DNA of 64,000 bases from Wyeomyia smithii (taxonomy: Eukaryota; Arthropoda; Insecta; Diptera; Culicidae): the NCBI RefSeq assembly GCF_029784165.1, contig NC_073695.1:100319306-100383305 (forward strand). Direction: 5' to 3'. Numbering within the stretch: position 1 is the first letter of the stretch; every line of letters starts with the position of its first letter. The notes under the pieces are model-generated. The model saw only the letters and a program-made list of their open reading frames with translations. It was not told the origin of the DNA and ran no database searches. Positions 1-12,797 of this stretch are shown here, piece after piece. Both the position numbers and the translations under genes were made by a program.

Positions 1-134
1 CAAATCTAAAATGGTCGATTAAATTTTGGCGTATTTTCAGGTCATTTTAAATTAATTTGGTCTGTTGGTTTTTGAAACACTATTAACAGTTTGTCGGAAG
101 GCTTTAGTAACTTTTGAAAATCAATTACATTTTT

Positions 135-1483
135 GCCTTTCTCCTAGAAAGGTATAGAAATCACTGAAAAAACTAAAGGTATGAAAGTGCTCCAAAGGGC
201 CGAATGTATGTATATCACTCGACTCAGTTCGACGAGCTGAGCATTTTCTGTATGTGTGTGTGTATGTATGTGTGTGTGTGTAACGCTCTCCCAATCTCAC
301 TCGATTTTCTCAGAGATGGCTGGACCGATTTCAATGAAATTAATTGCAAATGAAAGGTCTCTCACAACAAAGTTAATTTGATCAAAATTAATTTCATATG
401 AACGGGCTACCTAAAAAACCCTTAACTTTTGAATTTCATTAAGATTGAACATGTGGTTCAAAAGTTATGGAAAGAAACGTGTTCTCGAGACTATTTAATC
501 TCACTCATGTTTCTCAGAGATGACTGGACCGATTTTCATAAAAATCGGTGTCAAATGGAAGGTCTAGTTGGCCCATAAGATCCTATTGATTTTTTTTTGC
601 AATCGGACTTTTACTTTGCCTGTTATGTTTAAAAATGCGAAATCCAGCTATGAAAAGTAAAATATTTACATGACTACTCACTTTTCTCAGAGATGGCTGA
701 ACCGATTTTCATTAATTTAGTGTCAAATGAAAGGTCCAGCTACCTCATAACACCCTATTGAATTTTACTGTAATCGGACTGTAACTTCGTCTGTAATGTA
801 TGGAAATGTGAGAATCACCGAACTTCATTATCTCAGAAACTACACAACCGATTTAAACAATATTGATATCAGATGAACGGGCTGGTTAAGGGTTAACTGA
901 TGAATTATGATTGAACAAGTGATTTCATAATTCGGCCGCTCTATATGTTCCCATTTCATTCAATTAAAATCGAACTTAAGCAACCGTTGTATATTAAATT
1001 GTTAAAACAACGAGTTTATTTCCTCAGAGATTACACGACTTATTCAACATAACTAGCGTCATACGAACGAGTTATCTCTTAAACTTACAAACAACTAACT
1101 TTATAACAACTTGATATGTGGTTCAAAAGTTATGGAACGAAAAAAAATTCAAAGACTATTTAGAACTATACCCGCTTCGATCAATATACGTGGACTCAAC
1201 ATAATTTAAATGCGGTTTCTTACTATTTGAACGTTTTCGGTATCGCTCGTGATGAAATTGTTCGAAATTAAAAGTCATTTCTTTTATTTCGCTATTTCTT
1301 AAGCACTAACATTACGTCAAATTTCATATTTTATACTTCAATTACAACATCAATATTTTAGAACCCAAAGAGTGTATATACTGTTATTGGATTGAAGCGT
1401 CCATGTAAATCTATTTTTACAAATAATAAGTTTGAATGAGGAAGGCTCGGTCTGACCGCTAGGTGGATTAATTTAGGTTTTTT
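135..1483 (+). repeat. Dispersed mosquito repeat, copy 1 (internally repetitive)
   Basis: This block recurs at 6616-8858 in the same orientation. It begins with GCCTTTCTCCTAGAAAGG, followed by a TG/TATG microsatellite (about 250-282), and ends with GACCGCTAGGTGGATTAAT and a T run. The body is an array of diverged units, each starting CTCAGAGATGGCTGGACCG or similar, at about 309, 513, 687, 832 and 1024, so the period is about 145-205 bp. Short complementary ends (GCCTTTCTC near the start, GAGGAAGGC or GAGAAAGGC near the end) suggest a non-autonomous terminal-inverted-repeat element. There is no coding capacity. I recognise the end sequence as common in Aedes introns, but the class is inferred. 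Confidence 0.75.
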
Positions 1484-2099
1484 GTGAATGACAACTTTAT
1501 TGAAACCAACTTCTAGTCTGATCTAAAACAACAATATTGGCAGAATTTTTTGTTCTTTTTTTCGCATGAATTGGATTCCATATTGGGATATTCTATTGTT
1601 TCGTGCAGTCAATTGTTTTCCTCTGTTGCTTTGAAATAGAAAAAATATACTGGAACCACATTTATATTACAGGAAAAAACTGTAGCGTTTAACTGTTTAT
1701 TAGCCTATTCCGGGATGTAGCATGTTTCTGGCATTCTTGAAACATAACATATTTTACTAAATTCATGCCATAGATCGAACTGCACAAATGATGATTTTTC
1801 AACTTCCAATCAGATAACCATGCCTACTTCTCCGCTTCCTTCCTCGCATTCCCGCTATATTGTATTTTTTTCACTATTCAATGCTCATTCTCCTGTTTTT
1901 ATTGTGCGAAATTTGAGTAAATACATGCGAAATGTAAAAAATGCACCATTATACGTCAGGCCACCAAACCACCGAAGGCCATTCATTGCGGCTTACGCTT
2001 TGGTTGATTTGTACTTTTCACTTGATTCTATCGTCGATCCCCTAATCTCTTATATTGTTCGCCAATCAATCAAACTGAACACGTTCGACGAACCGTGAT

Positions 2100-2480
2100 C
2101 CGACGACTGCATCGCGCTGGCACGATACAACGCTTAGTGAGTAGCAGCAGGCAAGCAGAGCGAGCAAAAAAAAAACAGAGGCAGGACTCGTCGCAACCCG
2201 GAAAACAAACCAGTAATCTCTGGCGAACCCTTTTTTCCCGCTTCATCTGGACTCAGTAATACCTACGGCTTCAGCTCAACCGACCGAGCAATCAATATCG
2301 GCACGGCACTGCAGTTGAAGAGCCCGAACCAGAGAAAGGCAACCAGCAGCAGTCTGTGCGAATGCTGAACACCGCCTAAGCTCTTGCCACGGAAAAATCC
2401 TTTTCTGAATTGATTAATTGGACGTGATTTCGTACGCTGCTGAATCGATCCTACTGACCGTCCGTAGCAGGATGAGTTGA
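2100..2480 (+). promoter_or_regulatory. GC-richer, CAG/CAA-rich block, possible 5' UTR or promoter
   Basis: This stretch is richer in G+C than the surrounding intron and carries CAGCAGGCAAGCAGAGCGAG-like sequence and several TCAGT/TCAGC initiator-like words. Mosquito 5' untranslated exons often look like this. It lies about 400 bp upstream of the first visible sif exon on the same strand, so an alternative first exon of sif is possible. I see no convincing long reading frame and no clear splice donor. This is inference from composition and position only. Confidence 0.25.
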
Positions 2481-2883
2481 TACGAGTTTGACCGAGTTTT
2501 AAATGAGAAAGGCTGGGACAGAATTTCTACCGTGATGAATGTGATTAGATTTCTTTGGAAAAGTAGCTAATCAATCAGACGAAAATTTTCTTAGGTATTA
2601 TAAATTGTAAATCAGTGTTGGGCCACTTGAGAGCAATTTTTGATTAGGTTAAAAATAATTTTTAACCACTACACAAATTTTGTCAAGTGTGTAATCAAAT
2701 CTTTCCAATCAGGTTTTTTAATAATCACTGATTAATAAAATTCCTAATAATTACTGATTTGTTGTAAATTCTATAAATCCTAAGGAGTCCACTATTGTTG
2801 GGAGTTGAAATATTGCATAGTATTGTAGATTTTGTAATTCACATCAAAGGACAAAGGACTGATTTGTTGAACCTATCTTCCAG

Positions 2884-3082
2884 GATCATCCGCCAGTGCC
2901 AAATCATCCACTCTCCCGCTGCCCCATCGTTTGGGCCCAGAACGGCCACAACCGGTGCGCGAACGTGAACGGGAACGCGATCGGGATCGTGATGGATACT
3001 ACAGTGACCGCAACGAGCTGATACGAGAACGGGAACGGGATCGGGACAGGGACCGCGGCTATCTCAGTGATCACAACTCCAA
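2884..3082 (+). CDS. sif: still life (sif) internal exon a: basic/acidic RE-RD repeat segment
   Basis: This is an internal coding exon of 199 bp. It is preceded by a pyrimidine-rich acceptor ending CTTCCAG and followed by a GTAAGA donor. The exon starts with two bases completing an upstream codon and then reads through with no stop. It encodes a Ser/Pro-rich stretch, then alternating Arg-Glu and Arg-Asp runs, then GYYSDRNELIRERERD and GYLSDHNS. The upstream split codon shows that earlier exons lie outside the window. I recognise the reading, together with the next two exons, as the N-terminal half of still life, the insect Tiam1-like guanine nucleotide exchange factor for Rac that acts at synapses. 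This segment precedes the PH and DH catalytic region and is expected to be disordered. Confidence 0.8.
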
Positions 3083-3140
3083 GTAAGATCCCGTTTCAAA
3101 TAGGTCCACTAGGTAGTCACTATGCGTTTTTTTTATTCAG

Positions 3141-3410
3141 CAGCTACTCAGCAGCAACCCGCTGTGCATCCTGCATTGGCGAATCGGCTAGAGCTCAATG
3201 GTTCCGTCACTCTGACGGCTGGCGGTCGGGTAGCTCGACATTTGGCTCTGGCTCCGGGACTACTTTGGTTCCCGGCCAACCTCCAGCTGGGGCCACAGTT
3301 GGCGGAGGTCACAAGCGTTCGCCGTGGGATTCCTTGCCTTCGTTGCGTCAGGACTCCAGCCTGAACGATTCGGGCTACAAAAGCAACCGGGCAGACTCAT
3401 TCGAGCAAAG
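3141..3410 (+). CDS. sif: still life (sif) internal exon b: Cys/Trp and Ser-rich segment
   Basis: The exon is in phase with both neighbours. The donor after 3410 is GTAGGT. The acceptor is the CAG at 3138-3140, or the second CAG three bases later (a NAGNAG pair that would add or drop one codon). The encoded segment contains RCASCIGESARAQWFRHSDG, a Gly/Ser-rich linker, KRSPWDSLPSLRQDSSLNDS and GYKSNRADSFEQR. These short blocks are those I know from insect still life proteins, upstream of the first PH domain. The exon ends on the second base of an Arg codon completed by the next exon. Other frames over this region are shadows. The family name rests on recognition without an alignment. Confidence 0.85.
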
Positions 3411-3498
3411 GTAGGTTACAACGGCGCGACCACCCGTGGCATGTCAGCTGTCCCGGGATTAGTATTATCAAACTGATGTCAAGTTCTATCTCGTCCAG

Positions 3499-3628
3499 GG
3501 GTGTGTTTGATCGGCAAGACAGCCTTCGGTCGGACTACATGAGCGATCGGGAACCACGGTATGGCATCGTGCAGCAGGCATCCATCGACAGCACCGATTC
3601 GCGGCTATGCTATCTGACATCATCCGAG
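3499..3628 (+). CDS. sif: still life (sif) internal exon c: conserved pre-PH segment
   Basis: This 130-bp exon lies between a CTCGTCCAG acceptor and a GTAAGT donor. Its first base completes the Arg codon left open by the previous exon, giving 44 codons and ending exactly on a codon boundary. It encodes VFDRQDSLRSDYMSDREP and then YGIVQQASIDSTDSRLCY followed by LTSSE. This is a well-conserved block immediately N-terminal to the first PH domain in still life. The next expected segment (acidic, then the PH domain) is not seen in the remaining 60 kb, so the following intron is very long. The intron between exons b and c is only 88 bp, and that between a and b only 58 bp. Confidence 0.87.
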
Positions 3629-6615
3629 GTAAGTGGAACTTTTTGAAACAAAGATGCCAAATTATGCGCTATGCGCTGATGTATCAAGCATGTGTTCAAT
3701 GACGTAATGACTTTCTGAACACCAGAACATACCTACAAATATTATATAACATTAACCAGTACTAACGCTATTGTCAAATCCGATGTACGACCACTTTGAG
3801 CAGTATTTATCATCCTATTACAAATTATTTAATTAAACTTTGATATTTGAGTGACTCTTTTCGACAAATTAAAGTTAGGATTTGGATGTTCTCGTTTTTA
3901 ACTAAGTCACATAACTTTTGACGTTGTAAATTGCATTTAACTATACTGTCAATCTTTTCGGATGAAATATTTAAAATCACAGCAATATGCAACCAGAAAA
4001 AATATATTATTTTTTTCTTAGTTAACATTGTTTAATTCTGTAGGCAAGTGTTTTTCCCAATGAAGCAAAGCTAGGTAAGTACCCTTCTGAACTTCAATTA
4101 TTCACTAAATCGCATTTGAATCCGAAAAAATCATCTTTAAGGTACTGCTTAATTTGCAGAAAAAAATCCTTTGAAAGCAAACACAAACATAAACCTTTGG
4201 GGCATTGAAACCCGAAATCGCTATTCTATGCAAAGGACTCAAAATGGTATCACATTTACTAAGAAATATTACCATCTCAAAAGAACAACCCCTTGATGCC
4301 GAAGCCTAGCCCCTGCTTTACGATAACTTATCGATATTGCAGACCGCACCGGAAAAAACCCAGTGGATTTGGAAGCGTACACAAGAAGGAGAAAATCGAG
4401 TGCGGTTCGAATCGACTTTTAAACAGCCGAGCCGGCGATATTTATTACCGCATCGAATTATGTAGATCTCAAAAGTAAATTTTTCCACCCAAAATTTTGT
4501 GTATGGATGCATTAAACATCTTTGCGATTACTGATGGCTAAAAAACGCGTTTACCCCGTACAGCAAATTACAGTCTCGATAGCAAACAGTTAAAAGCAGG
4601 AGTCGCCCCCCTCTGTTCCCGATTTTAGAATAAAAGGGTTAATTTCTTCTCGGCCAAACCGATTTTCCCTTCTCATTGATGATTGGAGGGAAAATATAAA
4701 AATGTTTAATGTCTGGAACGATTTGTTCTGGAGTGAGGGTCACGAAACAACGCCTCAACTTGCGAGCGTAGTGAATAATTCAAATGTAAATTTACCTTAC
4801 AAGCCGACAGGAATACCTGGAAGGTTGGATTGGATTGGAAAGGTAAATGTTTTCTGTTTAAAATTCGTCCTGAGAAAATGGACAATCAACGGGGCGAAAA
4901 GCCAATAACGAAATCAGTAACCGTATTTATTTACGATACTAATTTAGGGATAAATTTTAATTGAATCCGTTCGATAAATTAGGTTTCTTTTTTTTTCTTC
5001 GTTTGTTAATTCTCATTAGTCGCAACCGAGACGAGGAGTGCTGGAATAGATTTTGTGTTTTCGTAAACATTGATTCCCTTATTTCAGGAATCGCTGGTAT
5101 AATATTACGATGATCATGACCCTATATTAGCAGTGGTAATCAATTTTAAATTTTATTTATACCGGAAGCATTTATACCAATTAAATAATTAATTGTACAC
5201 TGAAAAGGTATGTGACATTAGCAAGAAGGATGAATTCCAAAACGTATCATTAAATAAAAAAGGAATACAATTTAATTACAGTTTCGGGAAATTGAATTAT
5301 CTTATATAAATAACCTTCGTTCGAAACCCCAGTTCCAGTCTGTGTGATTGGGTGAGTTTAACAGGAAATTAAGCAAAACCAAACGTGCAATCGGATAATT
5401 TCCCCTCTGGATTGCCTGAATACAATACAAAAAGCTGCGTTAATTGCTAGCACTAACAGATTATCATCAGTGGTTCTGGACCAATTATAAAATGTTTACC
5501 GTGTTCTCTACAATTGCACAATATTACTCTTTATTTTAAAGTCTAAAAAAAGTAATAACAACAAGTAGCTAAAAGCAACATCAGTAAGTTTGGAATTCTT
5601 GGAAAAAAAATCTGTCTGAAATGCTTGAAACATGTGAAATTCTTCTTTTTGAAAGAACGATTAGTGTTATGTTTGGGTGGATAAACAAATCTCTCGGTAC
5701 CACACAAACGGCGATGCTTGTTCACTGTGAAACAAATGAAGCAAGAAAACTTAGCTTTATGGTTTTTTATTCAGTCTTTCTATCCATTCGAAGCATTCTG
5801 TCAACACAGGATTTTGAGTTTTCGTTTTTTCTATCTCTGTTTTTTTTTCTACATTCCAAATTTTCTGGGTATTCTCATATTGTCATTTGTTGTTGAGGTA
5901 TTCGGGTAATTTTTCTAAGTTCTCTAGATTTCTGTTCCTTCAGCTCTTCCAGTGTCCAGGATCTCTCTGTTTTCTTAGGTTCAGCATTTTCCCATATATT
6001 CTGGTTAATCAAAGTTTGTTTTGTTTGTATTGTTGTCGCAAGTGTTGATTTTTATTCAACTTTAGCCCAATATTAATAGTTTTCATTTTTTTGTTTCCTC
6101 AGATTTTCGAGAATTTCTAAATATTTTATTCATCTTTCATTTTTCAGCTATTTAATATTTTCAGTTTTCTGTTTTTATACTCTTCTAAATATAATGTATT
6201 TCAATATTCCATTTTGGTCTGTTTCCTCATTGTTAAGCTTATTTTTTTTTTTTATTTTCTACTGCTCTATATTTATATCTAGTATGTTTTTTATGTTTTT
6301 CGGTTTTCTCATTTATTCTATGGTTTCACAATTTTCGGAAGACAATTTATTTTTAATTCTCGCAATGTTGTCAGTTACGTAATTTTTATTGAAACTTTGA
6401 ATGCAGGTTACTGAGACTTCAAATTTTTTTGTCTTAAATTCTGTTTTTTAAGTTTCTTGGATTTCTCATGTTCCAAAAAAATTAAAAATGGTTTCTTCTG
6501 GTTTCTCAATTCTCAAAGTTTTTGTTTTTTTTTTTTGCTTTTTTAGGGTTCCGTGCTTAATCAATTCTCTGATATTATTATTCCTGTATCAATGAATTTC
6601 AAACATATTTATTTT
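3629..6615. other. Intron DNA, AT-rich, no gene seen
   Basis: This is the start of the long sif intron. I find no reading frame with recognisable homology. From about 5740 to 6560 the + strand is strongly T-rich (TTTTCT/TTTCTCA words), like 9140-10980. No RNA gene is seen; a B-box-like GGTTCGAATCG near 4404 lacks an A box. Confidence 0.6.
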
Positions 6616-6732
6616 GCCTCTCTCCTAGAAAGGTATAGCAATCACTTGCAAAACCGAAAGTATAAAAGTGCTCCAAAGGGCCAAATGGCATATATCACTC
6701 GTTTCAGCTCGACGAGCTGAGCATTTTCTGTA

Positions 6733-6766
<34 letters not shown>

Positions 6767-8858
6767 CAGATTTTTATTCTCACTCACTTTTCTCAGAGAT
6801 GACTAGACCGATTTTCATGGAATTAATTGAAAATGAAAGGTCTTGTTGTCCCATGAGACCCTATTAAATTTTATTGTGATCGGATTTCTAGTTCAGAGGT
6901 TATGTATCAAAATGTAAAAATCATGAAACATCACAATCTCAAAAACTACTCAACCGATTTGAACAAAATTGGTTTCAAATGAACGGGCTACCTGAAACAC
7001 CCTTAACTTTTGAGTTTTATGAAGATTCAACTTGTGGTTCAAAAGTTATGAAAAGAAACGTGTTCTGAAGACTGTTTAATCCTACTCATGTTTCTCAGAG
7101 ATGGCTGGACCGATTCTCATAAAATCAGTGTCAAATGGAAGGTCTAGTTGCCCCATAAGACCTCATTGATTTGTTTTGCAATCGAACTATTACTTTGCCT
7201 GTTATGTTTAAAAATGTGAAATCCAGTTATGAATAGGACCATATTCCGAAGACTACTTGGACTCACTCAATTTTCTCAGAGATGGGTGACCCGATTGGCA
7301 CAGAATTAGTGTCAAATGAAAAGTCTAGCTGCCTCATAACACCCTATTGTATTTTACTGTAATCGAACTGTAACTTCGTCTGTAATGTACCGAAATGTGA
7401 AAATCACGAAACTTCATTACCTCAGAAACTACACAACCGATTTGATCAATATTATTATCAGATGAGCGGACTCGTTAAGCGTTGACTGATGAATTATGAT
7501 TGAACATGTGGTTTCAAAATTTGGCTGCCTTATACGTTCCCATTTTATTTGATTATAATCGAACTTAAGCAACCGTTATGTATTAAATTGTTAATAAAAC
7601 AACGAAAGTCTATTATCTCAAAGATTACATAACTAGTGTCATACGAAGGAGTTATCTCTCAAACTTACAAATAACAAACTTCATAACAATTTGATATATG
7701 TCTCAAATGTTATGGAAAGAAAAGAAATTCAAAGACTATTTGAAACCATACTCGCTTTGATCGATATATGTGGCCTCAACATAATTTATATGTGGTGTTG
7801 TACTATTTGAACGTTCCAAATTCATTGATTCCTTGCGATGTGTTTAAAGTCTGCAAATGCACGACGAATCGGCCATAGGATATGATCAAAGTCAAATAAC
7901 AAATCGTTTGAAATGATTGGTTTTATCGAAATGACAACATCCTCGGCTTTTGGCTTCTGTACATCGCCATAATTCTGAATATATCCATATTGGGTGGTAT
8001 TCGGTCTTTTTCAGCAGATTTGGCATCAATATGACACCGGAAACACCCATTTTGGGAGGTATTTAGTTCGCGGGATGTGCAGAAATTTGTGCAGAAATTT
8101 GTACAAAAACATGTGCTTCCAGAAGAGAGAGGGGCGTCGAACCATTATGGACATATCTGTTACCTCTAAAAACATTCTCATACCAAATTTGGTTGTATTT
8201 TGTGCGAAAATTGTGTTTCATTCGCATGGGACCCCTCCCTCATAGAAAAGGGAGGGATGTCAAACCATTATGCACATATTTGTTACCTCTAAAAATATTC
8301 ACCTGCCAAATTTGGTTCCATTCAGTTGTTTAGTTCTCAGGTTCTCAGTCCTGTGTTTCATTTGTATGGCGCCCCTCCCTTCCAAAAAAAGAGGGGTGTC
8401 AAAACATTATGGACATATTTTTTACCACTAAAAACATTTACCTGCCAAATTTGGTTCCATTTAGTTGATTAGTTCTCGAGATGTGCAGAAATTTGTGTTT
8501 CATTTGTATGGGAACCCTTCCTTCCAGAAGAAGGAGGGGTCTCAAACTATCATAGGAACCTTTATCGGCACCAAAAACCCCTACATACAAATTTTCACGT
8601 TGATCGGTTCGGTAGTTTTCGAGCCTATATGAATCAGACAGCCAGACGGACAGACAGACCGGACTGCATTTTTATATGTAGAGATTACAACATCCACCCT
8701 AAGAAGGAGTATAGATTACAACATCAATTTTTTAGAACCTTAAGTGTGAATATACATTTATTGGATTGAAGCGTTCATGTAAATCTATTTTTACAAATAA
8801 TAAGTTTGAATGAGAAAGGCTGGGTCTGACCGCTAGGTGGATAAATTTAGGTTTTTTT
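6616..8858 (+). repeat. Dispersed mosquito repeat, copy 2, with internal insertion
   Basis: This is the second copy of the 135-1483 family in the same orientation. The start is GCCTCTCTCCTAGAAAGG, followed by a TATGTG microsatellite at 6729-6765. The CTCAGAGATGG-type units recur at about 6793, 6942, 7094, 7277, 7422 and 7617, and the end is GACCGCTAGGTGGATAAAT. The copy is longer than copy 1 because a different repeat (about 7825-8715) sits inside it, between the internal units and the shared 3' end. Together the two copies bracket the three sif exons as direct repeats about 6.5 kb apart. Confidence 0.75.
7825..8715 (+). repeat. Nested repeat with four 120-145 bp sub-units and a GACAGACAGACC tail
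   Basis: The four sub-units each contain a GGGAGGG/GAGGGGTGTC block followed by CATTATGGACATAT and CCAAATTTGGTTCCATT. They start near 8116, 8230, 8375 and 8518. The right end reads GTTGATCGGTTCGGTAGTTT, then GACGGACAGACAGACC and TTTTTATATGTAGAGAT. From general knowledge, that kind of 3' tail is typical of non-LTR (RTE-like) or SINE-like 3' ends in mosquitoes. ATTACAACATC appears both just inside and just outside the right end and may be part of a target duplication. There is no coding capacity. Confidence 0.6.
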
Positions 8859-8931
8859 ATTACCAATGAACAGCCTTTCGATAGGTTTTGCTTTCTATTT
8901 TTGTTTCTTTATTAATTAGTTTCGTTAAATA

Positions 8932-9121
8932 CACTGGGGTTTTTTTCACGCGGGTTATTTTATGCATTTTTCAAACGCGATTATTTTTTACAACAACGCG
9001 GATTATTTCTACGCGATTTGGAAGATAATGTACACGCGGTATCAAATAAATTTAGTATAATTGAATCTAATATAATCTTTCAAACGCGGCACAATCAACC
9101 GCGTAAAAAAAGACCCCAGTG
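8932..9121. mobile_element. MITE, 190 bp, CACTGGGGT terminal inverted repeats, TA flanks
   Basis: The left end reads TA-CACTGGGGTTTTTTTCACG. The right end reads CGTAAAAAAAGACCCCAGTG-TA, which is its inverted complement with few mismatches. The interior repeats ACGCGGATTATTT and ACGCGATTT words. TA target duplications and the short length fit a Tc1/mariner-superfamily non-autonomous element. It shares its architecture (CACT ends, internal ACGCGG units) with the element at 23002-23280, although the sequences differ. No reading frame is present. Confidence 0.8.
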
Positions 9122-10290
9122 TAGTGCTTTTCTTTCTAATCTTTAAAAACCTTCTCAGTTACTTATATTAACTACTTTCTTAAATGTTTAAGATTTTCCG
9201 AATTCCCTTCATAGTTCCTATTTCGAGTTTTTTGTAACTAAATTTGTTTTGAGATTTCTTCGACTTTCCTGTTGATTCATAAGTATTGTTAATTTATTGA
9301 ATTTTTCGTTTCCACTGTTTTCCGTTACATTTCTTTAATTTAGGGATTCTCAGAGTTTTCTAATTTTTCTTAATTTATTTTTCATTCTTTAGTGCTTTGA
9401 ACTTTCCCGGTTCTTAATTTTTTCAATCCACTTCTTTTGCTTTCTAATGATAATCTGTTTGTGTTAGTTTCAAAAATTTCTCTTTCTTTCTACATAACAG
9501 CTATGAATAGATCAAACGTTGGACAATTTTGTAATAAGATAGTTGTCGCTCGGGGGTAAAAATTGATAAAAAGCTCAAGGTTAAGTTCCCGCGAACGATT
9601 CAACAATCACGTGTGAGCATACCTAGTACAACGACATGAGATGACACCAACCGTTCTCTGTGATACCATTATATAAGTCAAAACATGATAGAGTCTCCCT
9701 GTCTCAACAGGTTTTCCTCCATAAACTTATACCAATTTGATGTCTCGAAAGTAAAAGTTTTTTGAACAGTTTGTTAACCTACTGTTAGAACGTAATAAAA
9801 ATTGATGTCTTGAAAGAAAACATGTTCTGCTCTCAGATTTTTCCTTGGGTTTCCATTTTTTTTTCTGAAGATAACTTCGTTCTGGTTGTCTTCGTTCTCT
9901 CAGTCTCTTCTTTTTTATTTCAACCGTGTTAGCCGTTTCCTTATACTTTTAATTTTAATTCGGTTTTGACTATCAATAGCCTTCGATCTTTGAATTTTTA
10001 TTTTCTACTTCTGGGTTTCTGTTTTAAATGCTTTTTCCATTATTTTTAGGGTTTACAGTTTTTTTCATTCCTCACAGTTTTCTTAATCTGCTTTTCTGTT
10101 TCGTTTTCCAATAAATGCCCTGCCAATTTGTTTTAGTTTCAAAAATTGTGTGTCTAGCTTTGAATATTCAATACTACCTCAGGTGATTTAGATTCCCTGT
10201 ATACTAATTTTTATTGAGATTTCTTATCATTGACCGTTTATTAGTTTCTGTATGCTCTTCATGGTTTTTTTTTTCTGCGGTTCCCACCCT

Positions 10291-10367
10291 AGTAACAATA
10301 TGGGTTTTATTTAAGTTTTATAGCGCCAAAACAGTGCTATAAAACTTTGATAAAACCAGTTTTGTTA
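10291..10367. mobile_element. 77-bp near-perfect palindrome (hairpin MITE)
   Basis: The two halves pair along nearly their whole length. GTAACAA, GGTTTTA and AAGTTTTATAGC on the left pair with GCTATAAAACTT, TAAAACC and TTGTTAC on the right, around a loop of about 11 bases. Such tiny foldbacks are usually MITE derivatives. It directly abuts the SINE on its right. Confidence 0.7.
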
Positions 10368-10368
10368 C

Positions 10369-10640
10369 ATGGGCGTGGTTTTGTGGTTAGTAATGTCGAT
10401 CGACTAGCTCTTCCACACGGTTGTGATATCTGGTTCGATTCCCGATCAGGTGGAGGATCTTTTTGAGCTGGAAATTTTCTAGAGTCAGCACTGGTGCACG
10501 GTGTATCGTTGTACTTATCCTACAACATGCAAAATGTGCCAAAAAACAATATCAATAACAATTTGGCTCAACGAATCTAGTTGATCGAGAGCGCTATTAG
10601 CCCCACAGGCTAGCGTGCGATATTGTTGTTTGTTCTTTTT
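10369..10640 (+). mobile_element. tRNA-derived SINE
   Basis: An A-box-like segment (GTGGTTAGTAATG, 10383-10395) is followed 36 bases later by a B box GGTTCGATTCC at 10432-10442. This is the RNA polymerase III split promoter of tRNA-type SINEs. A non-tRNA body follows to about 10640. It ends in TATTGTTGTTTGTTC and not in a clean poly(A). I could not find a convincing target duplication, so the ends are approximate and the copy is probably old. An isolated tRNA gene is unlikely because the arms do not fold and the homology continues past 100 bases. Confidence 0.65.
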
Positions 10641-11230
10641 TCTATTTGGGAAAAAAATGTTTCCTCTTCAATTTTTCGGTTTTATCATTTTCTTAGTTTA
10701 TTCCTCTCATTTGTGAAAATTTTTTGTTACTATGTTCTGTTTCATCAGTTAACTGACTTTTGTTTTCTCATGTTTTAGAGTTTCTCAACTTTTTTTTTGT
10801 TCTCTGATTTTTCCTTTGTTTTTACAGTTTTCAGTTTTCATTATTCTCAGAAGACTGCTTTGTTTTAAATCTTGTATTGTTCTTAGTCTTAATTCTTTTA
10901 TTTCCACTGTATTTGTACTATTATTGGCCTTCTAATTTTAACTTGGTTTTAATTATTCTGTTGAATTATATTTTTTTGATACATGTTTGATTTTTCGAAA
11001 CACCAGTCCAAAAAGAAAATGACAGTGAAAAAAATATATATTAGAACTGGAACATTTTTTGTGGAACTACTCTACTGTACTACTGAAAAATTACGAGCCG
11101 TGTTAAGAACGCATATTTTGATCAATAACAAGTATAAACAATCTCAAATACAATCCAATATGTGTATTTGGTACTTACTTTTAGGGTGACAGACCGATTA
11201 TCGATCCAGTGCCGAATCCAGAATACGTCG

Positions 11231-12722
<1,492 letters not shown>

Positions 12723-12797
12723 AATTCATCTGACAAGTTATAGTCTTAATGAATAAAAAAAATTGAATTACTTAAATTTAACAGATATTAAAAAAGT

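Larger units (their letters stand above)
9140..10985 (+). other. T-rich intron DNA with faint long-period repetition
   Basis: Apart from the hairpin (10291-10367) and SINE (10369-10640), this stretch is T-rich sequence full of TTTTCTTAATTT, TTTCTCAG and GTTTTCATT words. Some blocks look related at long distance. Around 9836 (CAGATTTTTCCTTGG, then CTTTTTTATTTC) and around 10805 (CTGATTTTTCCTTTG, then TTCTTTTATTTC) share word order over about 150 bp. This suggests an old, decayed tandem or dispersed repeat. No coding frame is supported. Confidence 0.4.

Noticed and set aside
4404..4414. B-box-like GGTTCGAATCG, possible tRNA or SINE
   Set aside because: No A box at the right distance upstream and no cloverleaf folding; treated as chance.
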